64,000 nt of DNA from Mycobacterium haemophilum DSM 44634 (GTDB lineage: Bacteria > Actinomycetota > Actinomycetes > Mycobacteriales > Mycobacteriaceae), in contig NZ_CP011883.2 in NCBI RefSeq assembly GCF_000340435.2, forward strand, positions 1,398,607-1,462,606, read 5' to 3'. The notes beneath the pieces are model-generated. The model made no database searches, was not told where the DNA came from, and saw only the letters and a program-made list of their open reading frames with translations. This document shows, piece after piece, positions 49,799 to 59,211 of this stretch. The position numbers and the translations under genes are program-made. How positions within the stretch are numbered: position 1 is the stretch's first letter; each line of letters begins with the position of its first letter.

Positions 49799-51382
49799 GT
49801 GTTTGAATCGCTCTCTGACCGGTTGACTGGTGCCCTACAGGGGCTACGCGGCAAGGGCCGGCTGACCGACGCCGATATCGAGGCGACCACCCGCGAAATC
49901 CGGTTGGCGCTGCTTGAAGCCGACGTTTCGCTGCCGGTGGTGCGGGCGTTTGTACACCGGATCAAAGAACGCGCTCGGGGCACCGAGGTATCCGCTGCGC
50001 TCAACCCGGCGCAACAGGTTGTCAAGATCGTCAACGAAGAACTGATCGGCATCCTCGGCGGCGAGACCCGCCAGCTGGCGTTCGCAAAGACGCCGCCGAC
50101 CGTAGTGATGCTGGCCGGTCTGCAAGGATCCGGCAAGACAACGCTGGCTGGCAAATTGGCCGCACGTCTTCGCGGACAAGGACACACACCGCTTCTGGTG
50201 GCCTGCGACCTGCAGCGCCCGGCGGCGGTCAACCAGCTGCAAGTCGTTGGCGAGCGTGCCGGGGTGCCGGTGTTCGCCCCGCATCCCGGGACTGGAGCAC
50301 CGGGGCCCGACGCCGGGCCCCCCGACCCGGTCGCTGTCGCGGCGGCGGGGCTGGTCGAGGCCCGAGCCAAACACTTCGACGTCGTGATCGTCGACACCGC
50401 CGGTCGGCTGGGCATCGACGACGAGCTGATGGCCCAGGCCGCGGCAATCCGGGAAGCCGTCAACCCCGACGAGGTGTTGTTTGTCCTCGACGCGATGATC
50501 GGCCAGGACGCCGTCGCCACCGCTGCGGCATTCGGTGCGGGGGTCGGCTTCACCGGTGTGGTCCTGACCAAGCTCGACGGTGACGCCCGCGGTGGCGCCG
50601 CATTGTCGGTCCGCGAGGTCACGGGAGTGCCAATCCTTTTCGCCTCCACCGGTGAGAAGCTGGACGACTTCGACGTCTTTCACCCGGATCGGATGGCCAG
50701 CCGCATCCTGGGCATGGGAGACGTGCTGAGCCTGATCGAACAGGCCGAGCAGGTCTTTGATGCCGAACAGGCCGAGGCGGCCGCCGCCAAGATCGGCGCC
50801 GGCGAGCTGACGCTGGAGGATTTCCTCGAGCAGATGCTCGCGGTCCGCAAGATGGGCCCAATCGGAAACCTGTTGGGCATGCTGCCCGGCGCAGGTCAGA
50901 TGAAGGAGGCACTGGCCCAAGTCGACGACAAACAGCTCGACCGGCTGCAGGCCATCATCCGCGGAATGACGCCGCAGGAGCGGGCCGACCCCAAGATCAT
51001 CAACGCGTCGCGGCGGCTGCGTATCGCCAACGGCTCCGGGGTGACGGTATCCGAGGTCAACCAACTGGTCGACCGGTTCTTCGAAGCCCGCAAGATGATG
51101 TCCTCCATGCTCGGCGGCATGGGCATACCCGGCATGGGCCGCAAGTCTGCCACGCGAAAGTCCAAGGGAAACAAAGGCAAGAAAGGCAAAAAGGGGGCAC
51201 GCGGCCCGACGCCGCCGAAGGTCAGGAGTCCCTTCGGGCCCGCCGGACCCGCAATGCCGGACATGACGGACCTGCCGCCAGGATTCCCGGATCTGTCGCA
51301 GCTGCCCGACGGTCTGGGCGAGCTGCCGCCCGGGTTGGCCGATTTCGATCTGTCCAAACTGAAGTTCCCAGGTAAGAAGTAG
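49799..51382 (+). CDS. ffh: signal recognition particle protein Ffh
   Basis: Ffh binds the signal sequence and 4.5S RNA. It has 527 residues: N domain; G domain with GLQGSGKTTLAGKLA, CDLQRPAAVNQL, VDTAGRLGID and LTKLDGDARGG; M domain from about 310 with the hydrophobic groove and a Lys/Gly-rich and Met-rich tail (KSKGNKGKKGKKGARG; PAMPDMTDLP). The start is GTG 49799, 13 bases after the tandem array; no strong ribosome binding site is visible (GGCGGG). The amidohydrolase gene follows seven bases after its stop. Equivalent to Rv2916c. Confidence 0.96.
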   Translation: MFESLSDRLTGALQGLRGKGRLTDADIEATTREIRLALLEADVSLPVVRAFVHRIKERARGTEVSAALNPAQQVVKIVNEELIGILGGETRQLAFAKTPPTVVMLAGLQGSGKTTLAGKLAARLRGQGHTPLLVACDLQRPAAVNQLQVVGERAGVPVFAPHPGTGAPGPDAGPPDPVAVAAAGLVEARAKHFDVVIVDTAGRLGIDDELMAQAAAIREAVNPDEVLFVLDAMIGQDAVATAAAFGAGVGFTGVVLTKLDGDARGGAALSVREVTGVPILFASTGEKLDDFDVFHPDRMASRILGMGDVLSLIEQAEQVFDAEQAEAAAAKIGAGELTLEDFLEQMLAVRKMGPIGNLLGMLPGAGQMKEALAQVDDKQLDRLQAIIRGMTPQERADPKIINASRRLRIANGSGVTVSEVNQLVDRFFEARKMMSSMLGGMGIPGMGRKSATRKSKGNKGKKGKKGARGPTPPKVRSPFGPAGPAMPDMTDLPPGFPDLSQLPDGLGELPPGLADFDLSKLKFPGKK

Positions 51383-51389
51383 CCGCACG

Positions 51390-52469
51390 GTGCGCATGCA
51401 CGTGCGGGGTTTGGTCCTGCCCGACGAGGCCCCAACCGAACTGTGGATCGTTGATGGCTGCATCAGCACCGAGCCGGTTGCGAATGCGGATACCGTCTTT
51501 GACGGCGGTTGGATGCTGCCTGGATTGGTGGATGCACACTGTCACGTCGGCCTGGGCCAGCACGGCGAGATCGAACTCGACGCGGCCGTCGCCCAGGCCG
51601 AGACCGAACGCGACGCCGGCGTGCTGCTGCTACGTGACTGCGGCTCACCGACTGACACCCGCGGCCTCGACGACCGCGCCGATCTGCCCCGCATCATCCG
51701 GGCCGGACAGCATCTCGCCCGGCCCAAGCGTTATCAAGCCGGCTTTGCGGTTGAGCTCGAGGATGAATCGCAGCTTCCTGCGGCGGTGGCCGAGGAAGCT
51801 CGGCGCGGCGACGGCTGGATCAAGCTCATCGGCGACTGGATCGACCGCCAGACCGGCGACCTCGCCCCGCTGTGGTCTGACGACGTCCTCAAAGCTGCGA
51901 TCGATGCCGCGCACACCAACGGCGCACGGGTCACCGCCCACGCGTTCAGCGAGGCCGCGCTGCCCGGTTTGATCAGCGCCAACATCGACTGCATCGAGCA
52001 CGGCACCGGGCTCACCGACGACACCATCGCCTTGATGCTCGAACACGGCACCGCACTGGTCCCCACGCTGATCAACCTGGAGAATTTCCCAGGAATCGCC
52101 GCCGCCGCCGGGCGTTACCCCACCTACGCTGCACACATGCGCGACCTGTATGCGCGCCGCCGTCCTCGGCTGGCCGCGGCGCGTGACGCGGGGGTGCCGC
52201 TATACGCCGGCACCGACGCCGGCACCATGATCAAGCACGGCCGAATCGCCGACGAGGTCGAGGCCCTCAAAGGTATCGGGATGAGCCCGACCGAGGCGTT
52301 AGGCGCTGCATGTTGGGATGCCCGCCGCTGGTTGGGCCGTCCCGGTCTAGAACATGGGGCATCCGCTGACCTGTTGTGCTACTCCGCGGACCCGCGGCAG
52401 GGGCCCGCTGTGTTGAGCCGCCCCGACCTGGTGATACTGCGCGGCAAGATGTTTCGGCCGCACCGGTAG
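51390..52469 (+). CDS. amidohydrolase-family protein (Rv2915c-like)
   Basis: This 359-residue metal-dependent hydrolase of the imidazolonepropionase/prolidase-like amidohydrolase group has the HxH metal site VDAHCHVGLG, a metal lysine or histidine region (GWIKLIGDWID; VTAHAFS) and the Asp in GTDAGTMIKHG. The substrate is not known. The start GTG 51390 is seven bases after ffh, so the genes are probably co-transcribed. pknI follows 60 bases later from its own promoter. Confidence 0.85.
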   Translation: MRMHVRGLVLPDEAPTELWIVDGCISTEPVANADTVFDGGWMLPGLVDAHCHVGLGQHGEIELDAAVAQAETERDAGVLLLRDCGSPTDTRGLDDRADLPRIIRAGQHLARPKRYQAGFAVELEDESQLPAAVAEEARRGDGWIKLIGDWIDRQTGDLAPLWSDDVLKAAIDAAHTNGARVTAHAFSEAALPGLISANIDCIEHGTGLTDDTIALMLEHGTALVPTLINLENFPGIAAAAGRYPTYAAHMRDLYARRRPRLAAARDAGVPLYAGTDAGTMIKHGRIADEVEALKGIGMSPTEALGAACWDARRWLGRPGLEHGASADLLCYSADPRQGPAVLSRPDLVILRGKMFRPHR

Positions 52470-52517
52470 GCCGGCGTTAGCCAGGCGCTTGAACGCGCGC
52501 GGCGCTTCGATCGCGGT

Positions 52518-52523
52518 TACGAT
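52518..52523 (+). promoter_or_regulatory. -10 element for a leaderless pknI transcript
   Basis: TACGAT ends 6 bases before the pknI ATG at 52530, so transcription would begin at or next to the start codon. No clear -35 at normal spacing is visible. Confidence 0.5.
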
Positions 52524-52529
52524 CGCCGC

Positions 52530-54383
52530 ATGGCGTTGGCCAGCGGCACGCTCTTTGCCGGTTACACCGTCGCGCGGAGGCTGGGTTCCGGAGTGACGGG
52601 TGAGGTTTACCTGGTTCAGGATCCTCAATCGGCGCGTTGGGATGCGTTGAAAGTACTTTCCGTGGCGCTGTCGGCGGACGGCGAGTTCTGCAGGCGATTC
52701 CACCGGGAGACCGACGTCGCCGCCAACCTCTATCACCCGCACATCCTGGAGGTGCACGACCGCGGCGAGTTCGAAGGACAGCTGTGGATCGCGATGGACT
52801 ACATCAACGCCAGCAACGCCGCGCAGCTGATGGCCGATCGATTTCCGGCGGTTTCACCGGCCGGTGAGGTGCTCGCGATCGTTACCGCCGTGGCCGCAGC
52901 TCTCGACCACGCCCATCAGCGTGGGCTGCTGCATCGCGATGTCAAACCCGCCAACATCATGCTGACCAGTCCCGGGGACGGTGAACAGCGGATCCTTTTG
53001 ACCGACTTTGGGATAGCCCGGCAACTCGGTGATGCCCCGGGAACCACCGGGACTCATGTTCCGGTGGGCACAGTCGGCTACGCCGCGCCCGAGGTGTTGA
53101 TGGGTGCCGGCGCCGACGAAGCCGCTGACCAGTACGCGCTGGCAGCCACCGCTTTTCACTTGCTCACCGGTGCGCCGCCGGTTGAGCATTCCGATCCCCG
53201 CACCGCGCTCGGCCAGCTTCTCACCGGCGCGTCGCCAACACTAAGTGACCAGCGCCCGGAGCTGGCGCGCCTGGACGGTGTGTTTTGCAGAGCGCTCGCC
53301 AAGAAGCCCGGTGACCGGTTCACAAGCTGTCGTGAGTTCGCCGATGCGGTGAACGAACAGGCCGGTGTCTCGACGGGCGACCGGAGTCCCGAAGCTGTCT
53401 TGACTGTTGACTACCCCGCTTATGCGTGGCCGGAGACTGACTCGGAGATTGACAATGTCGCCGAATCGGCCCCCACGGAGGCCCGCGACGCTGAGCAGTC
53501 GGAACGACGCGGCATGGCCCTGCGTTCGGCCGCTGGGGCGCTGGCCCGGCGACTGGACGACTTTTCGGCCTCCTCCAATGTGACGTCCAAAGCGGCGACC
53601 AACTCGCCGGCGGCGAGCGACCCGAAGCCCCCCGCAGCTGTGCCGAAGCGGCGCACCACGCGGTTGATCGTGTTGACCACCACAGCGGTGGTGTTGCTGG
53701 TGGGGCTGCTTGCCGTCGGCATCATGATCGAGCGCAAGACCAAACCGACCCGTCCTCAGGCCGCCAGCCCCGCGCCCAACCCATCGGCCGCCGCCGCAGC
53801 ACCGCCGACCAGCACCTCAGCCGCCCCGCCTGTTCCACTCGATGGCACCTATCGCATCGAAGTCCAACGCGCAAAGCAGACATTTGATTACGCGCCCGAT
53901 CCGCAACCACCGAATGTGAACACCTGGTGGGCATTCCGTTCGTCGTGCACGCCAACGTCATGCACCGCCGCGGGAACGCAGCTCGATGACAACGACCACA
54001 CGCAGCCGAACTCGCCGGGCGGCGGTCGTCCGATCGTCATGGAGTTCACCGACGGCCAATGGCAATCGCGGCCGGAAACAGTGCGATTCGCTTGCGTCGG
54101 ACCAAACGGAATAGCACAGACGCAGACCACGACGCAGGTGCTGTCGCTGCGGCCGCAGCGACAGGGCGACCTGGTGGGCGAAATGGACGTCACCGTGGAA
54201 AGCAATGAGTGCGGCCAGCGATCGTCGGTGGTCCGGATCCCCGCGGTGGCTTCCCGGAGTGGGGATGTGCCGCCGGCGGTCACCGTGCCGGACCCGGCCA
54301 CGGTCCCGCAGACTCCGACAGCCACCCCGACGACCATTGAGCTGACTACCGAGCCGACGTCGGGGTCCGGTCCCGGACGATAA
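52530..54383 (+). CDS. pknI: serine/threonine protein kinase PknI
   Basis: The N-terminal kinase domain (1-260) has a glycine loop GSGVTGEVYLVQD, Lys in DALKVLS, catalytic loop LLHRDVKPANIM, TDFGIARQ and GYAAPEVLMG. A juxtamembrane region follows; a single membrane segment is near residue 375-397 (LTTTAVVLLVGLLAVGIMI). The exported C-terminal domain starts with a Pro/Ala linker and has cysteines (SSCTPTSCTA, FACVGP, NECGQ). PknI of M. tuberculosis is linked to division and intracellular growth. The message may be leaderless. It ends with a Thr/Pro-rich tail. Equivalent to Rv2914c. Confidence 0.92.
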   Translation: MALASGTLFAGYTVARRLGSGVTGEVYLVQDPQSARWDALKVLSVALSADGEFCRRFHRETDVAANLYHPHILEVHDRGEFEGQLWIAMDYINASNAAQLMADRFPAVSPAGEVLAIVTAVAAALDHAHQRGLLHRDVKPANIMLTSPGDGEQRILLTDFGIARQLGDAPGTTGTHVPVGTVGYAAPEVLMGAGADEAADQYALAATAFHLLTGAPPVEHSDPRTALGQLLTGASPTLSDQRPELARLDGVFCRALAKKPGDRFTSCREFADAVNEQAGVSTGDRSPEAVLTVDYPAYAWPETDSEIDNVAESAPTEARDAEQSERRGMALRSAAGALARRLDDFSASSNVTSKAATNSPAASDPKPPAAVPKRRTTRLIVLTTTAVVLLVGLLAVGIMIERKTKPTRPQAASPAPNPSAAAAAPPTSTSAAPPVPLDGTYRIEVQRAKQTFDYAPDPQPPNVNTWWAFRSSCTPTSCTAAGTQLDDNDHTQPNSPGGGRPIVMEFTDGQWQSRPETVRFACVGPNGIAQTQTTTQVLSLRPQRQGDLVGEMDVTVESNECGQRSSVVRIPAVASRSGDVPPAVTVPDPATVPQTPTATPTTIELTTEPTSGSGPGR

Positions 54384-54490
54384 CTCGGCGAATTCTGCGC
54401 TTAGCGGGGAAGAAGCCGTCCTCGAAAAGATTGCGAGTACTTGCTATCTATGTTAGATTCGTGCCAGCCCAACGAGCTGGAGGAATTCTC
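54384..54490 (+). promoter_or_regulatory. promoter region of the D-aminoacylase/TetR operon
   Basis: TTGCGA (about 54431) with AT-rich TATCTATGTTAGAT (about 54446-54460) resembles a sigma-A promoter. GGAGGAATTCTC directly precedes the GTG start. The TetR regulator encoded downstream may bind here, but I see no convincing palindrome. Confidence 0.4.
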
Positions 54491-56275
54491 GTGACTTACC
54501 ACGTGATCATTCGCGACGGATTGTGGTTCGACGGCACCGGCGCCGCGCCGCAGACCCGTTCGCTGGGCATTCGCGACGGCGTGGTGGCCACGGTGTCCGC
54601 CACGCCGTTGGACGAGACCGGCTGTCCCGAGGTGATTGATGCGGCGGGCAAGTGGGTTGTGCCCGGCTTCATCGACGTCCACACCCACTACGACGCCGAG
54701 GTGCTGCTGGACCCCGGCCTGCGCGAGTCGGTGCGCCACGGCGTCACCACGGTGCTCCTAGGTAACTGCTCACTGTCGACGGTGTACGCCAGCTCCGAGG
54801 ATGCCGCCGACTTGTTCAGCCGGGTCGAGGCGGTGCCGCGTGAATACGTCCTCGGCGCGCTGGACGCCAACAGGACATGGTCGAGTGCGGCCGAATACGT
54901 CAAGGCAATCGATGCTTTGCCGCTTGGGCCGAATGTGGGCTCGTTGCTTGGTCATTCGGACCTGCGGGCTGCGGTGCTGGGGCTTGACCGTGCGACTGAC
55001 GGCACCGTCAAGCCCACCGACGCCGAGCTGCAGAAAATGGCGACACTGCTCGACGAAGCGCTCGATGCCGGGGTGCTGGGCATGTCCGGGATGGATGCGG
55101 CTATCGACAAACTCGACGGCGACCGCTTCCGGTCGCGTGCCTTGCCGTCCACGTTTGCGACGTGGCGTGAGCGCAAAAAGCTGATCGCTGTGTTGCGCAA
55201 ACGCGGTCGGATTCTGCAGAGCGCACCTGATGTGGAGAACCCGGCAACGGCGCTGCTGTTCTTTTTGTCGAGCAGCCGAATGTTCGGTCACCGCAAGGCG
55301 GTTCGGATGAGCATGTTGGTATCCGCCGACGCCAAGTCGATGCCGTTTGCCACCCACATGTTCGGGTTCGGAACACGTGTGCTCAACGCTATACTGGGGT
55401 CCAGTGTGCGGTTCCAGCATTTGCCGGTGCCGTTCGAGTTGTACTCCGACGGAGTTGATCTGCCGGTCTTCGAAGAGTTCGGCGCGGGAACAGCGGCCCT
55501 TCATCTGCGCGATCAACTGGAACGCAACACGTTGCTTGCCGACAAGTCCTACCGCCGGCAGTTCCGCCGTGAGTTCGACCGCATCAACCTCGGACCGTCG
55601 TTGTGGCACCGCGACTTTCATGACGCGGTAATCGTCGAGTGTCCCGATGAATCGTTAATCGGCAAAAGCTTTGGCGCGATCGCCGACGAGCGCGGCCTGC
55701 ACCCGCTGGACGCGTTCCTCGATGTGCTGGTGGAAAACGGCGAGCGCAACGTGCGGTGGACCACCATCGTCGCCAACCACCGGCCCAAGCAGCTCAACAA
55801 ACTCGCCGCCGAGCCGAGCATCCACATGGGCTTCTCCGATGCCGGTGCGCACCTGCGCAATATGGCCTTCTACAACTTCGGCCTGCGGCTGCTCAAGCGA
55901 ACCCGCGATGCCGATCAGGCGGGCAAGCCGTTCCTGTCCATCCAGCATGCGGTGCATCGCCTGACCGGTGAACTGGCCGAGTGGTTCGGCATCAACGCCG
56001 GCACGTTACGTGAAGGCGACCGTGCGGACTTCGTCGTCATCGACCCGGCCCACCTGGACGCGTCGGTGGACGGCTACCACGAGGAAGCGGTGCCGTTTTA
56101 CGGAGGCCTGCGACGCATGGTCAATCGCAACGATGACACCGTGGTCGCGACGGGTGTGGGCGGCGCCGTGGTCTTCCGTAACGGCCGGTTCCGTGATGGC
56201 TACGGGCAGACCGTGAAGTCGGGCCGGTACTTGCGGGCTGGCGATCGGCACGCGGCGAAGAGGGTGGCCGCCTGA
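54491..56275 (+). CDS. N-acyl-D-amino-acid deacylase family amidohydrolase
   Basis: This 594-residue protein resembles D-aminoacylases/dihydroorotase-like hydrolases, with the metal site GFIDVHTHYDAEVLLDPGLR, a metal-binding histidine in LLGHSDLR and the C-terminal FSDAGAHLRNMAF. Substrates in mycobacteria are unknown. I chose GTG 54491 because GGAGGAATTCTC precedes it and the protein begins TYHVIIRDGLWFDGTG; the frame opens 60 bases earlier. A TetR gene follows after one base. Equivalent to Rv2913c. Confidence 0.88.
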   Translation: MTYHVIIRDGLWFDGTGAAPQTRSLGIRDGVVATVSATPLDETGCPEVIDAAGKWVVPGFIDVHTHYDAEVLLDPGLRESVRHGVTTVLLGNCSLSTVYASSEDAADLFSRVEAVPREYVLGALDANRTWSSAAEYVKAIDALPLGPNVGSLLGHSDLRAAVLGLDRATDGTVKPTDAELQKMATLLDEALDAGVLGMSGMDAAIDKLDGDRFRSRALPSTFATWRERKKLIAVLRKRGRILQSAPDVENPATALLFFLSSSRMFGHRKAVRMSMLVSADAKSMPFATHMFGFGTRVLNAILGSSVRFQHLPVPFELYSDGVDLPVFEEFGAGTAALHLRDQLERNTLLADKSYRRQFRREFDRINLGPSLWHRDFHDAVIVECPDESLIGKSFGAIADERGLHPLDAFLDVLVENGERNVRWTTIVANHRPKQLNKLAAEPSIHMGFSDAGAHLRNMAFYNFGLRLLKRTRDADQAGKPFLSIQHAVHRLTGELAEWFGINAGTLREGDRADFVVIDPAHLDASVDGYHEEAVPFYGGLRRMVNRNDDTVVATGVGGAVVFRNGRFRDGYGQTVKSGRYLRAGDRHAAKRVAA

Positions 56276-56276
56276 G

Positions 56277-56864
56277 ATGGCCAGGACCCAGCAGCAACGC
56301 CGCGAAGAAACCGTCGGACGGCTGCTCGAGGCCGGTATCGCCACCATCATCGAGGTCGGATACGCCCGGGCATCGGCCGCTGTGATCACCAAACGCGCGG
56401 GGGTGTCGGTGGGCGCCCTGTTCCGCCACTTCGAAACGATGGGTGATTTTATGGCGGCCACGGCGTACGAGGTGTTGCGCCGTCAGTTGGAGACCTTCAG
56501 CAAGCGAGTCGCCGAAATACCGGCCGAGGCGCCGGCGCTGGAATCGGCGCTGGAAATATTGCGTGACATCACCAGTGGGCCCACCAACGCTGTGCTGTAC
56601 GAATTGATGATCGCCGCGCGCACCGATGAGCAGCTCAAGGAGACGCTGCAACATGTGCTGGAGCAGTACAGCGCGAAGATCCACGACGCTGCGCGTGCAC
56701 TACCCGGAGTCGAGGCCTTTCCGGAGGAGACGTTTCCGGTTGTCGTGGCTCTGATGACGAATGTTTTCGACGGAGCGGCCCTGGTTCGAGGGGTCCTACC
56801 GCAACCGGAGCTCGAGGACCAGCGGATTGAGGTGCTCGCGGCGTTGCTGAATAACTCGCCGTAA
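56277..56864 (+). CDS. TetR-family transcriptional regulator
   Basis: This 195-residue TetR protein has an N-terminal HTH (VGRLLEAGIATIIEVGYARAS, then AGVSVGALFRHFETMGDF) and a helical effector domain. It starts one base after the amidohydrolase stop, so the two form an operon and it probably controls that operon. Its stop TAA (56862-56864) directly abuts the stop of the convergent dacB2 gene. Equivalent to Rv2912c. Confidence 0.9.
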   Translation: MARTQQQRREETVGRLLEAGIATIIEVGYARASAAVITKRAGVSVGALFRHFETMGDFMAATAYEVLRRQLETFSKRVAEIPAEAPALESALEILRDITSGPTNAVLYELMIAARTDEQLKETLQHVLEQYSAKIHDAARALPGVEAFPEETFPVVVALMTNVFDGAALVRGVLPQPELEDQRIEVLAALLNNSP

Positions 56865-57725
56865 CTAAAGCGAGCCGATGCTGGACTGCGGGTTGAGCGC
56901 GAAACCCCAGTCGAACAGGCTCGCGGCCTGGTCCCAATACGTCGGCCCGCCGTCCTTGAGCACCCCATACATCATGGCGATCACCAGCCGGCGGCCATCG
57001 CGGGCGGCGGCGCCGACGAACGTCTTGCGGGCGGCGTTCGTGAACCCCGTCTTGCCACCGATCGCGCCTGGGTAGCGCTGCAGCAGTTCGTTCCGGTTGA
57101 CGATTGGGTGGTCGCCACCGTCGCCGGGGAACATCGCCGACGGCTCGGCAGTGATCTGCGCGAACACTGGATTGGCCAGCGCGCTCCGGAAGATCACGGC
57201 CAAGTCGTGCGCCGTGGACCAGCCGGAGCCCCCGGGCCCGTCCAAGCCAGACGGGGTCGACGCGTGGGTGGTTGCCGCGCCCAGGGCCGCGGCTTTGGCG
57301 TTCATCTTGGCGACGGCGACGTCGGGGCCGCCCAGCATATGTGCCAGCGTATTGGCGGCATCGTTGCCCGATACCAGCAGCAGGGCGTCGAGCAGTTGCC
57401 GTGCGGTATAGGTGTGGCCTGGTTGCACGCCGACGCAGTTGCACTCGACCTGGGTGTCGGCGGCGTCGGCAACGACGGTGGAATCAAGGTCCAGCTGGTC
57501 CAGGGCCACCAGCGCCAACAGTACCTTGATGGTGCTGGCCGGCGGGTGGGCCACATGCTGGTCGCGGCCGGCCAACACCTGACCGCTGTCGAGATCGGCA
57601 ATGATCCAGGTCTCGGCCGGGCCGTCGGGGATAGGCATGGAGCCGACGGGCTGCATAATGTCGGCCGACGCGGTGGCCGCGCTGACTGCGAGCAGAGCAG
57701 CGATTGCGGCCATCACTTTCCGCAT
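56865..57725 (-). CDS. dacB2: D-alanyl-D-alanine carboxypeptidase (penicillin-binding protein) DacB2
   Basis: A low-molecular-weight PBP: a signal peptide (MAAIAALLAVSAATASA) followed by the exported catalytic domain with SxxK in PASTIKVLLALVALD, SGN in LVSGNDAANTLA and KTG in GGKTGFTNAARKTFVG. It trims the terminal D-Ala of peptidoglycan stem peptides. I chose ATG 57725 (286 residues) because the signal peptide begins there; the frame extends to 58067 but its N-terminal 114 residues look noncoding and overlap rpsP. Equivalent to Rv2911. Confidence 0.92.
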   Translation of the reverse strand: MRKVMAAIAALLAVSAATASADIMQPVGSMPIPDGPAETWIIADLDSGQVLAGRDQHVAHPPASTIKVLLALVALDQLDLDSTVVADAADTQVECNCVGVQPGHTYTARQLLDALLLVSGNDAANTLAHMLGGPDVAVAKMNAKAAALGAATTHASTPSGLDGPGGSGWSTAHDLAVIFRSALANPVFAQITAEPSAMFPGDGGDHPIVNRNELLQRYPGAIGGKTGFTNAARKTFVGAAARDGRRLVIAMMYGVLKDGGPTYWDQAASLFDWGFALNPQSSIGSL

Positions 57726-57747
57726 GGGCGCAAAGTCTATCCAACCG

Positions 57748-57805
57748 CGAGCGTGCGCGTTTGCACACGACACGCCGCGCGACGGTGTGCAATTGCGCAC
57801 GCTCG
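57748..57805. repeat. long imperfect palindrome between dacB2 and rpsP
   Basis: CGAGCGTGCGC (57748-57758) pairs with GCGCACGCTCG (57795-57805), and TTGCACAC (57761-57768) with GTGTGCAA (57785-57792). It lies 22 bases upstream of the dacB2 start. It shares the words CGACACGCCG (57768-57777) and CGAGAATGCG (57809-57818) with the hairpin at 1211-1276. Confidence 0.75.
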
Positions 57806-57838
57806 TGGCGAGAATGCGCACCGGCCAGGGCGAATTTC

Positions 57839-57865
57839 TTGTCAAGACCCTCGTTCTGGCACAAT
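57839..57865 (+). promoter_or_regulatory. rpsP promoter
   Basis: TTGTCA (57839-57844) and CACAAT (57860-57865) are 15 bases apart; a slightly shifted -35 would give 17-18. The -10 lies within TTCTGGCACAAT, which shares the 11-base word TCTGGCACAAT with the rplS promoter. Confidence 0.5.
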
Positions 57866-57957
57866 AGGCGGTCACCCACGCGAGGCAAAACCGGATCGGG
57901 CAACCTGCCCGGGTCGCTGAATTGCAGCGTGACAGACACAGGAGACATCGCGTAACC

Positions 57958-58419
57958 ATGGCTGTAAAGATCAAGCTCACTAGGCTTGGCAAGATCCGCA
58001 ATCCCCAGTACCGCATCGCCGTCGCCGACGCGCGGACGCGGCGCGACGGCCGTTCCATCGAGGTCATCGGTCGGTATCACCCGAAAGAAGAGCCGAGCCT
58101 GATCGAGATCAACTCCGAGCGCGCTCAGTATTGGCTGTCGGTGGGCGCTCAACCCACTGAACCCGTCCTCAAGCTGCTGAAGATCACCGGCGACTGGCAA
58201 AAATTCAAAGGCCTGCCCGGCGCCGAGGGCCGGCTGAAGGTCGCCCCGCCCAAGCCCAGCAAGCTGGAGTTGTTCAACGCCGCGTTAGCCGCCGCCGACG
58301 GCGCTCCCACCACTGAGGCCGCGCGGCCGAAGAAGAAAGCCCCGGCCAAGAAAGCCGCGAAGGCCGCCGAATCCGACGCTGAGGGCGGCGAGCAGTCCGA
58401 GCAGACGAGCGAAAGCTGA
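57958..58419 (+). CDS. rpsP: 30S ribosomal protein S16
   Basis: The S16 core occupies residues 1-100 (AVKIKLTRLGKIRNPQYRIA, SIEVIGRYHP). A C-terminal extension of about 50 residues (KKKAPAKKAAKAAESDAEGG) is Lys/Ala-rich then acidic, as in other mycobacteria. The start is ATG 57958. It heads the run rpsP, KH protein, rimM, trmD, a conserved ribosome-assembly operon. Equivalent to Rv2909c. Confidence 0.97.
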   Translation: MAVKIKLTRLGKIRNPQYRIAVADARTRRDGRSIEVIGRYHPKEEPSLIEINSERAQYWLSVGAQPTEPVLKLLKITGDWQKFKGLPGAEGRLKVAPPKPSKLELFNAALAAADGAPTTEAARPKKKAPAKKAAKAAESDAEGGEQSEQTSES

Positions 58420-58427
58420 CTGGTGCC

Positions 58428-58670
58428 ATGAGTACGGTCGTCGTCGACGCTGTCGAGCATCTGGTCCGCGGGATCGTCGACAACCCTGACGATGTTCGGG
58501 TGGACCTGGTCACCAGTCGGCGTGGGCGGACTGTCGAAGTGCATGTTCATCCCGACGATTTGGGTAAGGTGATCGGTCGCGGAGGACGTACCGCGACCGC
58601 GTTGCGCACGTTGGTCGCTGGCATCGGTGGCCGCGGTATCCGCGTCGACGTGGTGGACACCGACCAGTAG
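58428..58670 (+). CDS. KH-domain RNA-binding protein (KhpA-like)
   Basis: This 80-residue KH protein has the GxxG loop VIGRGGRTATALR. KhpA-type proteins bind RNA and work with Jag/KhpB in other bacteria. It lies between rpsP and rimM, as is usual in actinobacteria. The start is ATG 58428, nine bases after the rpsP stop. Equivalent to Rv2908c. Confidence 0.93.
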   Translation: MSTVVVDAVEHLVRGIVDNPDDVRVDLVTSRRGRTVEVHVHPDDLGKVIGRGGRTATALRTLVAGIGGRGIRVDVVDTDQ

Positions 58671-58695
58671 CGGAGCGCATGCTCATGGTGCTCCG

Positions 58696-59211
58696 TTGGA
58701 GTTGACAGTCGGGCGTGTGGTGAAAGCGCACGGCATCGGCGGCGAAGTGGTCGTTGAGGTCCGTACCGACGATCCCGCTGCCCGGTTCGCGCCGGGTACT
58801 ACGTTGCGCGCCAAGGATTCTCGCCGTGGCTGGGTGCGCGACTACGCCGTCGAGGGCGCACGTGAGCACGGTGCGCGGCTGCTCGTGCGATTGGCCGGGG
58901 TGAGCGACCGTGACACCGCCGACGCGTTGCGGGGCAGCTTGTTCGTCATTGACTCCGATGACTTGCCGCCGATCGACGAGCCGGATACCTATTACGACCA
59001 CCAGCTCGAAGGTCTGCAGGTCCGGACTACGACGGGACAAGACGTGGGCGTCGTTGCCGAGGTGCTGCACACTGCGGCCGGTGAGTTGTTGGCGGTGCGG
59101 CGGGACTCCGGCGAAGTACTGGTGCCGTTCGTCGGCGCGATCGTCACCTCGGTGTCCCTGGACGACGGCATCGTCGAAATCGACCCGCCCGAGGGCCTGC
59201 TGGATCTATGA
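58696..59211 (+). CDS. rimM: 16S rRNA maturation factor RimM
   Basis: RimM binds S19 and helps assemble the 30S head. The protein (171 residues) starts ELTVGRVVKAHGIGGEV, the RimM N-terminal barrel; the C-terminal PRC-barrel domain has YDHQLEGLQV and VPFVGAIVTSVSLDDG. I chose TTG 58696 because the family begins here and no ATG or GTG fits; the frame opens at 58627 inside the KH gene. trmD overlaps its stop by four bases. Equivalent to Rv2907c. Confidence 0.92.
   Translation: MELTVGRVVKAHGIGGEVVVEVRTDDPAARFAPGTTLRAKDSRRGWVRDYAVEGAREHGARLLVRLAGVSDRDTADALRGSLFVIDSDDLPPIDEPDTYYDHQLEGLQVRTTTGQDVGVVAEVLHTAAGELLAVRRDSGEVLVPFVGAIVTSVSLDDGIVEIDPPEGLLDL

Noticed and set aside
49844..51469. 541-codon minus-strand open frame
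   Set aside because: It is antisense to ffh, has no family features, and arises from high-GC codon bias.
57726..58067. 114-residue N-terminal extension of dacB2
   Set aside because: A good signal peptide starts at ATG 57725; the extension overlaps the rpsP promoter and coding region and shows no conserved pattern.
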